Positions 32,941 to 42,236 are shown, counted from the first letter of the stretch. The stretch is 61,050 bases of DNA from Micromonospora matsumotoense (GCF_900091525.1 NZ_FMCU01000028.1:1-61050), one strand, 5' to 3'. Numbers and translations are program-made. The notes: generated by a model from the sequence alone, not told the origin.

Positions 32941-35900
32941 GCCGGCTCGCGGTACCCGTTGCCGGTCAGCCAGGCACGGAGCAGTTCGACACGCGGGGCG
33001 TGCTCGTCATAGCCGACGACGACGGGCTGCTCGTTGTACGGGCTGGAGTCTGAGCTGCGGCGCAGCTTGACGTACTGGCCGCAGGCGTCGATGGCGTAGG
33101 TCTCCATGTCGTCTTGCAGTGCCCCGACGACTGTGATGCCGCTGTCCCTGCCTATCTGCCCGAGCAGGGCGACCGCCTCCCTGCGGTGTTGCTTGCCGAG
33201 GTTGCGGCCTAGCTCGTCTAAGACGAGTACCAATGGGCGGCCGGTGCCACTCGCGGCCGCAGCGGCACAGACCAGCTTGATCGCCCGGTCGTCGATCTGT
33301 GCCGTGTTGGCCCGCCGGTCGTAGGGGATGTGGCGCCTCCCCTCGGCGCGCCGCCACATCGGCGTGACTTTCCAGCCCCACGCCTCGGTGGGGTCGGCTG
33401 GCGGCGGAGGATCCTCGTAATGGAGCGAAGCTCCGTACCCGCCGTAGGCCCCATCGAGCCGGTCAAACTCGGCCGCCACGTCGGCCAACGTCTTCTTGAT
33501 GGCGGAGGTGAGCGCCCCTCGGTAGGCGCGGCTGGCCTGAACCGCCTCCTCGTGGCCGATCCGCGCAGCGGCGAGACTCTTGTGCCGTTCCTCGCGCTGG
33601 ATGGCGATCTGCTGGCGCTCGTATTGGTCGGTGCCTTCCTGCTGGCGAAGGTAAACGCGAAGTGCGCGGAGCAGTGGGGCAAAGGCGACCTGCGCCCGTC
33701 GGCTGCTGCCGGGCCCACGCTGGCTGGACTCTTCCAGCAGGCCGGTGATCTCCATCGGCATCGTGTCCGACGCGGTGGGAGGGAAGCACTCAGATATCGC
33801 GGTGCTGATCAGGTCCTTGGCTTCCTCCCACCAGTCGTCGGCCGACCAGGACTGCTGGTTGTCCGGCAGGGTGCGCAGATACTCGCTGGCAGAGTCGGGG
33901 GTGCCGTCCCATCGGACGATGAGTTCTGGCAAGCCGAGCTGCGATTGTTCTTCCTCGAGCTTCCCATGCTTCTCACGCCGGGTCTTGTTCGTGTTGTCGA
34001 GGGTGGTCTTCTGACGCTGCAGTGACTCGATCTGCTGCTGGCGGACGCCTGCCAGGCGGAGCACCGCGTCCCGCTCGGCTTGCGCGGCACTGAGCGTCGG
34101 GGCGAGTTCCCCGCGCGCTTGTCTGGTGGCCTGGTCCTTTTTCCGCAACGTGCCAGCCTGCCCTTCCAGCTGGTATGCCTCCGCTGCCGCTCGTGCGCCC
34201 TTTTGCCGACGCTCAGCGCTAATTACCTTTTGCCCGGCGGCATTCCGTGCCTTGACGGCGTCCTCGTGCGCCGTGGACCTCTGGCGGACCCTTTCGCGGG
34301 CAGCCGCGATGCGGGTGGCGCGGCCGGTTGCGGGCTGGCTGAACCCGCCGACTACCACGATCCCGGCGTCGTCGTAGACCCGGTCGGGGTCGCTGCGGGC
34401 TGTGGTCCGAGCGTGCAGGGCTGCGAGGAAACCACTCACGTCGTACTCTGGATCGGCGCTGCCCGGGAGCCTACCGGGCGCTGACGAGGCGCGGTTGGCA
34501 GCAATCAGGATCGAGCCAGGTATGCCCGCCAGGAGTTGGCTGGCTCGGTTGAGCTGCTCTGAGTCCACGACCGCCGCCTCGCGGTAGGGCCAGAGGGCAG
34601 CTTCCCAACGGGCCCGGTCCGGCTCGTCAAGGACAACGGCATCCAAGAGGCCGATAGCGCCGATTCCCTCGGCCGCGAGGATCTCAATCTGTTGTTGGGC
34701 CAGATCCCGACCGCTTTCCGCGTCTCGCAGGCTTGATTCGGCGTCGGAGAGCGCCTTCTCTGCCACGCCGACCGCCTTGACCGTGTCTTCCAGAGCTGCG
34801 TCCGCTTCGGCGCGCTCCCGTTCGGCTGCCTGCTCGTTGCGGCCGTCAGCGTCACGGGCCGCTTCCCTGGCTGCGCGCAGCAGGCGGTCGATGTCCTCGA
34901 TCTGCTGTTCCAGCGTCGCGATTTGGTTGCCCAGCTCGCGGTCGTCGCTGTCGAGCTTGCCGAACGTGCTCATCGCCGCCTGCTGCCGTCGCGTGAACGC
35001 CTCGTCATCGGCCAGCTCCGCCGCCTGCCTGGCTAGCTCTTGCGCCGTGCGGATGTCCCGGTTGATCACGGTGTCGATCTCGGCGATCTCGACCTGGATG
35101 TCGGCGTCACGCTGGAGGGCGTCGCATAGTAGCCGTGCCGTGCGCGACCGCCATCGATCCGCCGCTTCCACGACGAGCTCGCGCGCCCGGTCCCGGGCGT
35201 CGATGCCATCCTCAATGACCTGGGCGCTTTCCTCCCAGGTAGCAAGGTCGGACTCGGCGCCGCTGGCCTCCTGCCGGCGGTCATACTCGTGGCGGCGTGC
35301 CTGGCGTTCCTTCTCTAGCTCGGTGTCGATGCCGGTGAGCGCAGCGATCGCCTCGAAGATCCGCCGCTCTGAGATCTCGTTCAACGGTTGGGCAAGCAGG
35401 TTTGGGGCGGCGCTGGCCCGCACCGACGTCGACAGGAACGACACGCACCGCACGTGCTCGCCGTAGAGGGTGCGCGGAAGGTCACGGGCCGCCACGTCCT
35501 GCCGCCCGGCCCGCGGGGGCAGGGCTTGCCAGACCGAGTCAGCGGCCTGCTCCCGCTCAGCCTCGCTGTCCCCAACGGGTAGATGCAGCCCGTCCCGCCA
35601 GCGCAGCTTCAGCCGGGGACCTTTTTGGTTACTGCGGTCGATCCGTATCCAGACGGTCAGAGCGCAGGCCTGAAGCTGGTCGAGAGTTCCGGCGGCCGGA
35701 GCGAACACGCCGATGAGGTACCCATGGTCGGCGTTGCCCCAGCGGTCTTCACCGCCAGCGTCCTCAGAGTTAAACAGTAGATCGACCGCAGCGGGCGCGC
35801 CGGAGCCGAATCGCCACTGCTCATCGGCGTGCAGCAAGCTGATCTGGGCCAGCAGCGACGATTTCCCCGCCCCATTGGAGTCCTTCGGCCCCTGCCCAGC

Positions 35901-36029
35901 CACGGCTATTAGAGTGCCTGCGGCGACTGGGATGGGATGCGTGGACAGTCGGGAGATTCGCACGCTCTGCAGACCGACCAGGACGCGGTCACCGACGATG
36001 TCCTCCCCTTGCGGCGTGCTGCCGCTCAT
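32937..36029 (-). CDS. SMC/MukB/JetC-like coiled-coil ATPase
   Basis: The protein has 1030 residues. Walker A (GQGPKDSNGAGKSS) is at about 45-58 and Walker B (LVLVLDELGRNLG) at about 933-945, so the two ABC half-sites are at opposite ends as in SMC, MukB and Rad50. Between them are two long charged coiled coils (about 250-450 and 590-700) separated by a globular hinge-like region (about 470-580: LDAVVLDEPDRARWEAALWP, GIPGSILIAANRA). The sensor-like GITVVGALQDDMETYAID follows Walker B. It is somewhat smaller than JetC/MukB. Overlaps of four bases link it to the genes before and after. It presumably entraps or extrudes DNA together with the upstream subunits. Confidence 0.82.
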   Translation of the reverse strand: MSGSTPQGEDIVGDRVLVGLQSVRISRLSTHPIPVAAGTLIAVAGQGPKDSNGAGKSSLLAQISLLHADEQWRFGSGAPAAVDLLFNSEDAGGEDRWGNADHGYLIGVFAPAAGTLDQLQACALTVWIRIDRSNQKGPRLKLRWRDGLHLPVGDSEAEREQAADSVWQALPPRAGRQDVAARDLPRTLYGEHVRCVSFLSTSVRASAAPNLLAQPLNEISERRIFEAIAALTGIDTELEKERQARRHEYDRRQEASGAESDLATWEESAQVIEDGIDARDRARELVVEAADRWRSRTARLLCDALQRDADIQVEIAEIDTVINRDIRTAQELARQAAELADDEAFTRRQQAAMSTFGKLDSDDRELGNQIATLEQQIEDIDRLLRAAREAARDADGRNEQAAERERAEADAALEDTVKAVGVAEKALSDAESSLRDAESGRDLAQQQIEILAAEGIGAIGLLDAVVLDEPDRARWEAALWPYREAAVVDSEQLNRASQLLAGIPGSILIAANRASSAPGRLPGSADPEYDVSGFLAALHARTTARSDPDRVYDDAGIVVVGGFSQPATGRATRIAAARERVRQRSTAHEDAVKARNAAGQKVISAERRQKGARAAAEAYQLEGQAGTLRKKDQATRQARGELAPTLSAAQAERDAVLRLAGVRQQQIESLQRQKTTLDNTNKTRREKHGKLEEEQSQLGLPELIVRWDGTPDSASEYLRTLPDNQQSWSADDWWEEAKDLISTAISECFPPTASDTMPMEITGLLEESSQRGPGSSRRAQVAFAPLLRALRVYLRQQEGTDQYERQQIAIQREERHKSLAAARIGHEEAVQASRAYRGALTSAIKKTLADVAAEFDRLDGAYGGYGASLHYEDPPPPADPTEAWGWKVTPMWRRAEGRRHIPYDRRANTAQIDDRAIKLVCAAAAASGTGRPLVLVLDELGRNLGKQHRREAVALLGQIGRDSGITVVGALQDDMETYAIDACGQYVKLRRSSDSSPYNEQPVVVGYDEHAPRVELLRAWLTGNGYREPA

Positions 36030-36703
36030 GAGCCGCTCCTCTGGGAGGTTGTCACTTCTGGGCGGCCCAGCCTCCGGCGGACCGTGATCGCCGTAGCGAG
36101 CGCGGTATCCGGGCCTACGGCAAGGATCAGGTTCTCCTGCAGGCGCTTGCGCGCGGCTGGAGTGAGCCGGCGCAGCGCCGGCCCGGGGACGTAGGAGGCG
36201 CCAGCCATCTCAGAATCGGCGCCGCGCACCAAGCGGACGAGGCCGGCCGCGCGCAGCCACTGCAGGGCATCGGACAGGCGTCGCTGCCCGCGAACCTGCG
36301 ACAGCTTCCGCAGATGGGTCGGTGTAGTCGGATGGGTCGACTGCCAGTCGTCGCCGGCCAGGCGACCCTCTGCCCGGGGGATCGCAACGGAGTGGATCAG
36401 CACCAATATCAGTGCGGCCCGCTCCAGTGGTGGCAAAATCCCCCAGCCGTTTGCCGCGAGTACTGCGGCGATATCGTCTCGGTATCCCGATGTCCACAGG
36501 TAGGCGCCCGCACGGACGAGCGTGCGACCGGTCCTTTGCAGCATCTGGTCAAGCAGGTGGCGTAGCGCCGCGTCCCGGAGTGCGGGCAGTGCGGCCTCGC
36601 TGGCGGGCTCGCTGCCGTACTCAAGCGCGGCCCAGGCCGAGACCAGCGCGTCGCGCTGCTTGTCGCCGAGCGGCTGGAGCAGGTCATCGAACAAGCCGCT
36701 CAC
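36026..36703 (-). CDS. MukE/JetB-like partner of the SMC ATPase
   Basis: The protein has 225 residues from GTG 36703 (VSGLFDDLLQPLGDKQRDAL). Helical N-terminus, then LVRAGAYLWTSGYRDDIAAV, a winged-helix-like LERAALILVLIHSVAIPRAE, and THLRKLSQVRGQRRLSDALQ followed by WLRAAGLVRLVRG, the pattern of a condensed wHTH pair as in MukE and JetB. GTG overlaps the preceding stop and the stop overlaps the SMC start, the same gene order as jetB-jetC or mukE-mukB. Assignment rests on size, order and wHTH pattern, not on strong sequence similarity. Confidence 0.6.
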   Translation of the reverse strand: MSGLFDDLLQPLGDKQRDALVSAWAALEYGSEPASEAALPALRDAALRHLLDQMLQRTGRTLVRAGAYLWTSGYRDDIAAVLAANGWGILPPLERAALILVLIHSVAIPRAEGRLAGDDWQSTHPTTPTHLRKLSQVRGQRRLSDALQWLRAAGLVRLVRGADSEMAGASYVPGPALRRLTPAARKRLQENLILAVGPDTALATAITVRRRLGRPEVTTSQRSGS

Positions 36704-37242
36704 CGGTCTGGCTCCCGGTCGGGCCGCGGGGGTGGCAATTCTCGGCACAGTTCCCGTAGCGCCGGCAGGTCTTGGTCCGGCCATGTAGCCACCCGAGGGC
36801 CGAGGCAGACCCTCTGCACGTCGTCATCGATATCCAGCCATCGGCTGGCATTCAGGCGGCGGAACGCCCCCATCCCGAAGCGGTGCAGCACCTCCTCCCC
36901 TCGTCCGGGCGTGAGCTGATCCACCACGTCCAGCACCTCGCGCATCGTCGCCGGCTGCCCCGGCCACGGGCTTGCCTGGATGTCGGTCCAGCAGCAGCGC
37001 AGTGCCGCGGCCAGGACCCGCCTGGTCTCATTCGGAAACTCCACTGGAAGCACCTGCATCCGCAGCTCGCGCAGCATGGCCGGTGTCACGTCGTCGGGCG
37101 GGCGGGTTAGCAGCCAGCAGTGCTCACCGTCCCGTTCCACCAGCCGGAGCATGCCTGCCGGGGTTCTGGTCACTGACGGCACACGCAGCGGCCCCTCGGC
37201 CCGCGACCTCGCCCACCATAGCGCCGCCTCCGGACTACTCAC
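36700..37242 (-). CDS. Unrecognised small protein in the SMC-kinase operon
   Basis: The protein has 180 residues from GTG 37242, overlapping the preceding stop by four bases. It begins with SSPEAALWWARSRAEGPLRV and a beta hairpin (MLRLVERDGEHCWLLTRPPD), then a helical part (MLRELRMQVLPVEFPNETRR, TMREVLDVVDQLTPGRGEEV) that might be another winged helix. There is no counterpart in canonical Wadjet (jetABCD) or mukFEB as I know them. It could be a split part of the kleisin, a second MukE-like subunit or a dedicated DNA-binding protein. Confidence 0.55.
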   Translation of the reverse strand: MSSPEAALWWARSRAEGPLRVPSVTRTPAGMLRLVERDGEHCWLLTRPPDDVTPAMLRELRMQVLPVEFPNETRRVLAAALRCCWTDIQASPWPGQPATMREVLDVVDQLTPGRGEEVLHRFGMGAFRRLNASRWLDIDDDVQRVCLGPRVATWPDQDLPALRELCRELPPPRPDREPDR

Positions 37243-38450
37243 GCGTGCCTCCGTGCTCGCTCGAACACTCCAGGGGTAAGCCAGGAGGGCACGCTGTCTG
37301 GCCGTACTTGGACCGGGCCGGACCACGTCAGCCGGTAGCTGAGTCGTTCATTGTTGCTCGCGGCGACCAGGTCGGCCAGCACGCGGCGCGCCGTTACCCA
37401 GTCCATGCCCGACAGCAGTTGCTCGACCGCAACAGAGTCTTCGCCGCTGAGGACCTCTTCGGCGATTCCCGCCAGTCGCTCAGCCTCCGCGTCGGACCAC
37501 TCTTGCGGGGGTCGCTCATCGCCATCGGGAACCCGGGACCGCGGCGGTGTCGAACGGCCGCTGGTCGGCTGCGGCCTTCCCACAACGGCCTCCGCCAGGT
37601 CGGCGACGTCGTGCCACGGGGAAGGTGCGTCAAAGACCTGATCGGCCAGAACTGCCGCGAGCTCCTCCACAGTCGCTCGCCGTGCGAAGCGCCTCCACAT
37701 CTCGGGCGGCAGCAGGTTCAGCGCCCGTGAGGTCCCAGCTGCGGCTATCAAGCGCGCTGACGCGTTCGTCGAGGCATCTTCGTAGGCGGCGATCGCCGAG
37801 CGCAGTTCCCCGCACAAGCGGCTGAGTTCCGGCCAGAACTCCAGCAGGATCTCGTGCACCGCAGACGCCTGGTCGATCAGCGACTTCGCGTTCCACAGCA
37901 GTGGGGCGCGCTCCCGCAGCGCCTCCACGGTGCCGCCGATGGTCAGCGCCACGAGTTCGGCGACCAGGAGCCGCAACGCCGTGGTTATCCCGACGACAAC
38001 GTCGCGGGCTTCCTCAGCTGTACTCTGCCCGCCCTCCAGCCTGGTCTTCTCCATTGTCAGGAGTTGGTGCAACTCTGACTGCCCGCCGCGGGCCAGCATC
38101 CGCTGGACGAACAGCATTGACACGTAGCTGGTGAACGAGGCGCGGTGCTCGCGCTGGTAAGGCTTATCAAATGCGGGCTGGATCGCGCCGAGCCTCCGCA
38201 GGACGCCGAGGCGGTTTTCGATTACGTCGTCCGGGAAGGCGGCGCATGCCGCCTTCATCTGCTCAACTGTCAGCCCGTCCTCACCCGCGCGGGCAAATGC
38301 GGCGAACAGCGTGTCCGTCAGTCGGAATAAGGTCGCGTCATCGATCGCTGCGTCTGCCTTGCGTGCCAGGACAGCGACAATCTGCTCAAACACAGAAACG
38401 ATGGCTTGCTCGGTCGCCACTGTATCCAATACGCCTTGCTCCTCCACCAC
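37239..38450 (-). CDS. MukF/JetA-like helical subunit, first gene of the SMC-kinase operon
   Basis: The protein has 403 residues. The N-terminal region (LTVEQMKAACAAFPDDVIEN, then RLGVLRRLGAIQP) looks like a winged helix. The middle is long amphipathic helices (STAEEARDVVVGITTALRLL, LRSAIAAYEDASTNASARLI). The acidic, low-complexity linker near 290-320 precedes a compact C-terminal domain ending VASNNERLSYRLTWSGPVQV. Such a wHTH, helical bundle, linker and C-domain layout fits a kleisin of the MukF/JetA type. Starts are GTG 38450 or the adjacent GTG. A -10-like TATAGT ends six bases upstream of the start. Confidence 0.6.
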   Translation of the reverse strand: MVEEQGVLDTVATEQAIVSVFEQIVAVLARKADAAIDDATLFRLTDTLFAAFARAGEDGLTVEQMKAACAAFPDDVIENRLGVLRRLGAIQPAFDKPYQREHRASFTSYVSMLFVQRMLARGGQSELHQLLTMEKTRLEGGQSTAEEARDVVVGITTALRLLVAELVALTIGGTVEALRERAPLLWNAKSLIDQASAVHEILLEFWPELSRLCGELRSAIAAYEDASTNASARLIAAAGTSRALNLLPPEMWRRFARRATVEELAAVLADQVFDAPSPWHDVADLAEAVVGRPQPTSGRSTPPRSRVPDGDERPPQEWSDAEAERLAGIAEEVLSGEDSVAVEQLLSGMDWVTARRVLADLVAASNNERLSYRLTWSGPVQVRPDSVPSWLTPGVFERARRHA

Positions 38451-38456
38451 ATTCTC

Positions 38457-38462
38457 ACTATA
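38457..38462 (-). promoter_or_regulatory. Candidate -10 element of the SMC-kinase operon
   Basis: Reading the minus strand, TATAGT is followed by GAGAAT and then the GTG start at 38450. A transcript starting six to seven bases after the -10 would begin at or next to GTG, that is, be leaderless, which is common in actinobacteria. No good -35 is seen at the expected spacing (TCGTAC). Confidence 0.4.
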
Positions 38463-38600
38463 GAAGCCCGGGCGTTGGCGTACGAGTTGGTGTCGCCAGT
38501 TAGGTACGGCTGAACGTCACCAGGTCACGGCGTAGCAATGGCCTGGCGAGTGTCCGATGAGTAAGACTTCGCCCGGTATGAGCTGGGGCGGAGGGCGGCG

Positions 38601-39566
38601 ATGGTTCTGCGGTCGGAGCGGTGGCTGAAGCTGCGCCGGGTCCGCGCGCTGCATGAGGCGGGGTTGAGTCTGTCGCAGATCACTCGTGAGACCGGGCTCG
38701 ACCGCAAGACGGTGCGGAAGTATCTGGCGGGCGAGCAGCGCCGGCACCGCCGCAGCGGTCACCGCGTCGGGATGCCCCGGCGTCGGTGTTGAGCCCGTTG
38801 GCGCACGTGATCGACGCGCGGCTGCGGGCGGAGTTGCTGTTCAAGGACACGGTGATCCATGAGCGGCTGGTGGAGCAGTACGGGTTCACCGGTAACTACC
38901 AGCGGGTGAAGCTGTATCTGCAGGAGGCCCGGCCGCGGATCGCCGCGGAGATGGGTATCGGCCCGGACGAGCTGGCCGGGTTGCACCGCAGGTTTGAGGT
39001 GGTGCCCGGTGCGCAGGCGCAGGTCGACTGGGGCGACGAGATCGGCATCCTGGCTCACGTCGGGATCGCCAGGGTCCACTCTTTCCACCTGGTGCTTTCG
39101 TATTCGCGTGATCCGTCCTGCTCACATCGACGCCCTGACCGCCTACCGACCCACTGGCAAGGGCCGGGTCGAGCGGCAGGTCACGATCGTGCGGGACCAC
39201 GTCCTGGCAGGGCGTGGGTTCTCTGTCCCTCGCGGACTTGGACGCCGCCTTCATGGCGTGGGTGCCGATGCGCCGGGCCCCGACCCACCGTACCCACTGC
39301 GAGGTCATCGGAGTCCGCGCCGCCCTGCGACCGCTGCCGGCCCGCCCGTATGAGGTCGCCGCACGGCATCTGCGATATGTCGGCAAGGCTGCCCGGTCGC
39401 CTACAACGCGAACCTCTACTTCGTCCCGGCCCGCAAGGTCCGGCACCGGCAACTGGTCGGGGTCCGGGCCACCGCCGCGACCGTCGCCATGCACGCCTCT
39501 ATCGCCGACCAGCACGGCGAGACCCTGCTGGCCAGCCAATTGGGTCGTAACGGCGACTTCCGTTGA
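38601..39566 (+). pseudogene. IS21-family transposase IstA, multiply frameshifted
   Basis: The pieces are in order but in different frames: the N-terminal helix-turn-helix (LSLSQITRETGLDRKTVRKY), then LVEQYGFTGNYQRVKLYLQE, the catalytic start PGAQAQVDWGDE, SFHLVLSYSRDPS, a jump to YRPTGKGRVERQV, SLADLDAAFMAW, and the end VAYNANLYFVPARKVRHRQL. At least three frameshifts and an internal deletion (most of the DDE core) have occurred. The istB helper gene is absent. It lies just upstream of and divergent from the SMC-kinase operon. Confidence 0.75.
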
Positions 39567-39599
39567 TCTTGTAGGCCCGCCGTGCTGCTCGACGTGCAT

Positions 39600-39802
39600 G
39601 CCGGAGTTTCAAGGCCAAGATCGTCGAGGTGTGCAGGCGCGGGGCCGGACGGTTAGTCAGGTCGCGAAGGAATTCAACCTGATCAAGACCGTGGTGCGGG
39701 AGCGAGGGAAGCAGCCGCCCTTGATGGCGGTACCAGCGAGCCGACGAGCTCACCAGCAATGAGCGCGTCGACATCCTGAAACGGAGCTACGCGGAGCCCT
39801 GA
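39600..39802 (+). pseudogene. IS3-family OrfA relic
   Basis: The reading FKAKIVEVCRRG, then after a frame change VSQVAKEFNLIKTVVRE and a final ILKRSYAEP, parallels the intact OrfA at 45-383 (FKAEIVELCQRG, IRQVSDDFDLTETAVRDW, DILKRATAF). Two or more indels break it and no orfB follows. Confidence 0.6.
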
Positions 39803-40632
39803 CGGCGTAGTAGCGGCTGGTGCCGCACCGGTGGTACCTCGCGTCACCCTAAATGCACGGCAACCCCCTCTGGGCGCAGGAGGTCAGGCCGACAATCGCG
39901 GAAGTGGCCGAGTCCTGCGGAGGGATCGCATCGCTGTCTATCCATATCGACGGCTGCGGCTGTCGCGCCAGCGTCGGACCGCCCTGACCTGCTCGGCTGG
40001 TGGCTCCGGCAGCCGGACCGGCGAGGCCGCCTGCGGACACCGCGTCCGCCGGCACCAGATCCCGCAGGCTCGGCATCCCGGCCGCCGACCCCAACGCCGT
40101 CGTAGCCGCGCTACTCGAACACGATGTCCACGTCACCTGCGCCATCGACGGAACGCTGACCATCACCGAGATCCCCACCTGGGTGGCGATACACCGACCA
40201 CCCGCGATCCCGCATCAGCAGCAAGCGGCAGAAGCCCTTATCGAGCCACCCTCAGCGGCCGTGAAGACCACCCGTGGGGGGCCAACGTGTCCGAGCGGTA
40301 CGTCCGAAGCTCGCCCCGCGAGGATCTACGGGCTCGTCGACGTCATGGACGTCGGCGGGCCTCGGGATCGACGATCGTCTGCCCGGGCACGTCGACACGC
40401 CAGAACCGGGTGCTACCCACAGTGACGACCAACGCCAGACCCGGGAGCTGGTGCTCGTCGCCCATCTTCCCGGCCAACTGCAACGCCGATCCGACGCCGT
40501 TGCCGGTGTGCCGGCGCACGGTGTTGCGTCCCTCGACCATGGTGGGCGGAGCGTCGCTGGGCCAGGTCGCACCCCACCCCCGAAGATCCTCCGGCGTGAC
40601 TACACTGAGTGTCCACTCTTTTAGGAGGATCA
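39803..40632. other. Eroded region with only weak short frames
   Basis: A 44-codon plus-strand frame (39853-39987) ends with a CGCR cluster. A plus-strand frame at 40000-40425 has one protein-like stretch (AVVAALLEHDVHVTCAIDGT). A minus-strand frame at 40343-40540 has another (DEHQLPGLALVVTVGSTRFW). None has a convincing ribosome site or partner, and the two strands compete. They are best read as remnants of broken genes; none is called as a gene. Confidence 0.4.
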
Positions 40633-40818
40633 GTGGCAGAGCAGCCCGTCCGCGCGACAGAGGTCAGCGGAAACCGCCCCGGCGGTACCTTCTCCGAGAA
40701 CCATGGACAGCAGATGGTTCAGTCAGCGGGTCCCCTGCCGCCTCGTCCCACCACGGCCCCGCCCAGCCCACCCCCGGCGTCGGGTGCGACATCAGCGCCC
40801 CCGAGCAGCGCCGATTGA
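40633..40818 (+). CDS. Small Pro-rich protein upstream of the DUF6338-like gene
   Basis: The protein has 61 residues from GTG 40633, preceded by AGGAGGATCA, an excellent ribosome site. The sequence begins VAEQPVRATEVSGNRPGGTF and turns Pro/Ser-rich at the end (PPRPTTAPPSPPPASG). It is probably disordered and has no recognised family. It is 14 bases upstream of the next gene and on the same strand, so likely translated together with it. Confidence 0.55.
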   Translation: MAEQPVRATEVSGNRPGGTFSENHGQQMVQSAGPLPPRPTTAPPSPPPASGATSAPPSSAD

Positions 40819-40832
40819 TTTAGCCCCGTGCT

Positions 40833-41606
40833 GTGATCCCCTCATCGCTGGCTGGGCTTCTACTTCTGGTCCTGCTCGTCGCGCCCGGCCTCGCATACGT
40901 GCTGCGACTCGAACGGGCAGTACCGGCGCAGGCACTTACCGCGTTCCGCGAGACCGTACGCGTCGTCCTCGTCAGCGTCGCCTGCCTCGTCACCACCGCA
41001 ATCATCGCAGCCGGCGTCCGATGGGCGTTTCCGGAACGTACCCCGAACTTTCGTGGGCTGATCCGCGAACCAGACGCGTTCGCACGCACCCATCACGTCC
41101 AGTTGGCATGGTGGGCGCTCGCGCTGGTCATGTTCGCAACCATACTGGGATGGGTCGCGGCTGACCCTCGCCTCGCGCGATGGGTGTCTGACATGAACCA
41201 GCGGGCCCCGATGAAGTACCTCACCGGCCCTACGACCATCCGTCCGACTTCCGCTTGGTATCAGGCTTTTCACGCCTACGACAAGCCGGAAGAGCTACCA
41301 AGGACCGCGTCACCAACCGGACCGATCTACGTCGGTGCGCAGATGAACGACGGCACCTACATCTACGGTTGGCTGCGGCACTACAGCATCAGAACGGATG
41401 AGGACGACAGCCGCGAGATTTGCCTGATGGCCCCCATCGAGATGACGGCAGCAAACGGCACCAAAACGCTGCTTCCCGCACACTTCACGATCATTTCTGC
41501 CCGGAACATCGTCCGCTTGGACGTCACTCACCTCGCACCCCCCACGGACCCGATAACAGCACCTGCTCAGGAAGAGGATCCGGAGGTTCAGGCCGATCCT
41601 GTCTGA
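40833..41606 (+). CDS. DUF6338-like membrane protein
   Basis: The protein has 257 residues from GTG 40833. The N-terminus is two to three membrane segments (LAGLLLLVLLVAPGLAYVL, VVLVSVACLVTTAIIAAGV, AWWALALVMFATILGWVAA). The cytoplasmic C-terminal part contains AWYQAFHAYDKPEELP and a beta-rich block (GAQMNDGTYIYGWLRHYSIR, then ICLMAPIEMTAANG). This matches my memory of DUF6338 proteins, small actinobacterial membrane proteins of unknown function. It is probably cotranscribed with the small gene at 40633. Confidence 0.65.
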   Translation: MIPSSLAGLLLLVLLVAPGLAYVLRLERAVPAQALTAFRETVRVVLVSVACLVTTAIIAAGVRWAFPERTPNFRGLIREPDAFARTHHVQLAWWALALVMFATILGWVAADPRLARWVSDMNQRAPMKYLTGPTTIRPTSAWYQAFHAYDKPEELPRTASPTGPIYVGAQMNDGTYIYGWLRHYSIRTDEDDSREICLMAPIEMTAANGTKTLLPAHFTIISARNIVRLDVTHLAPPTDPITAPAQEEDPEVQADPV

Positions 41607-41828
41607 GGCATCGAGCAAGGACTCGCCCGGAGCGCCCCATCCCGGGTAGCGGCTCCATGCCGACCAGCTCGCAGGATGCCTGTGGGCGCACGTCGCCGTT
41701 CGGGCCGACCGTACATCTCGGCAGCTCAGCGCTCTCTCGCAACCGCCACAGCTGCCCGCAGGTGCGTCTGTACCGAGGCTGGCCGCCCTCGTCAAACGGG
41801 GCGAGAGGGCATCAAGTACACTCCGCGG

Positions 41829-42236
41829 GTGATTTCGCTGCCGTGGGACTTCTGGGTGCCAGGGGTGCCGGCGTCCGTCCAAGCCTCGTCGGTTACCCGG
41901 CAGCGATGGAAGGCGAAGGTCGCCGCTTCGGCTACGGGAGCTTGGCCAGCAGGCGAGCAGCCCCTCACCGACAAGATCCAGATCCACATCACCTACTACC
42001 ACGACAGCGCGCCGCTTGACGTCGACAATATGATCAAGCCGATACAGGACGCGCTTTGCGAGATCGTCTACGTGGATGATAATCAACTGACCGATACGCA
42101 TGGTCACTTGCGTGACATTAATGCCGCATATCGCGTTAAAGGGATGACTCCGGCCCAGGCGGACGGCTTCGTCTCCAATGGGCCGTTTGTGCATATTCGC
42201 ATCGAAGCTGCGCCAGCAGCTGGGGAGCTCCCATGA
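41829..42236 (+). CDS. RusA-like Holliday-junction resolvase
   Basis: The protein has 135 residues from GTG 41829. FWVPGVPASVQASSVTRQRW at the start and the acidic catalytic block APLDVDNMIKPIQDALCEIV with VYVDDNQLTD are the RusA signature (the Asp cluster binds the metal). RusA enzymes cut four-way junctions and are mostly prophage-borne. Here the gene overlaps the next one by four bases (ATGA), so it is tied to a REase/HEPN-like protein and not to phage genes. The region is visibly more AT-rich than its surroundings. The 222 bases before it show no gene. Confidence 0.8.
   Translation: MISLPWDFWVPGVPASVQASSVTRQRWKAKVAASATGAWPAGEQPLTDKIQIHITYYHDSAPLDVDNMIKPIQDALCEIVYVDDNQLTDTHGHLRDINAAYRVKGMTPAQADGFVSNGPFVHIRIEAAPAAGELP

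Noticed and set aside
34100..34125. CCCCGCGCGC string resembling a CRISPR repeat inside the SMC gene
   Set aside because: It lacks the palindromic second arm and lies within a continuous coiled-coil coding sequence.
30501..38450. Calling the SMC operon a Wadjet (jetABCD) system
   Set aside because: Gene order of three subunits fits, but no TOPRIM-type JetD is visible, an extra small gene and a kinase are present, and subunit similarity was judged only from size and helix pattern.
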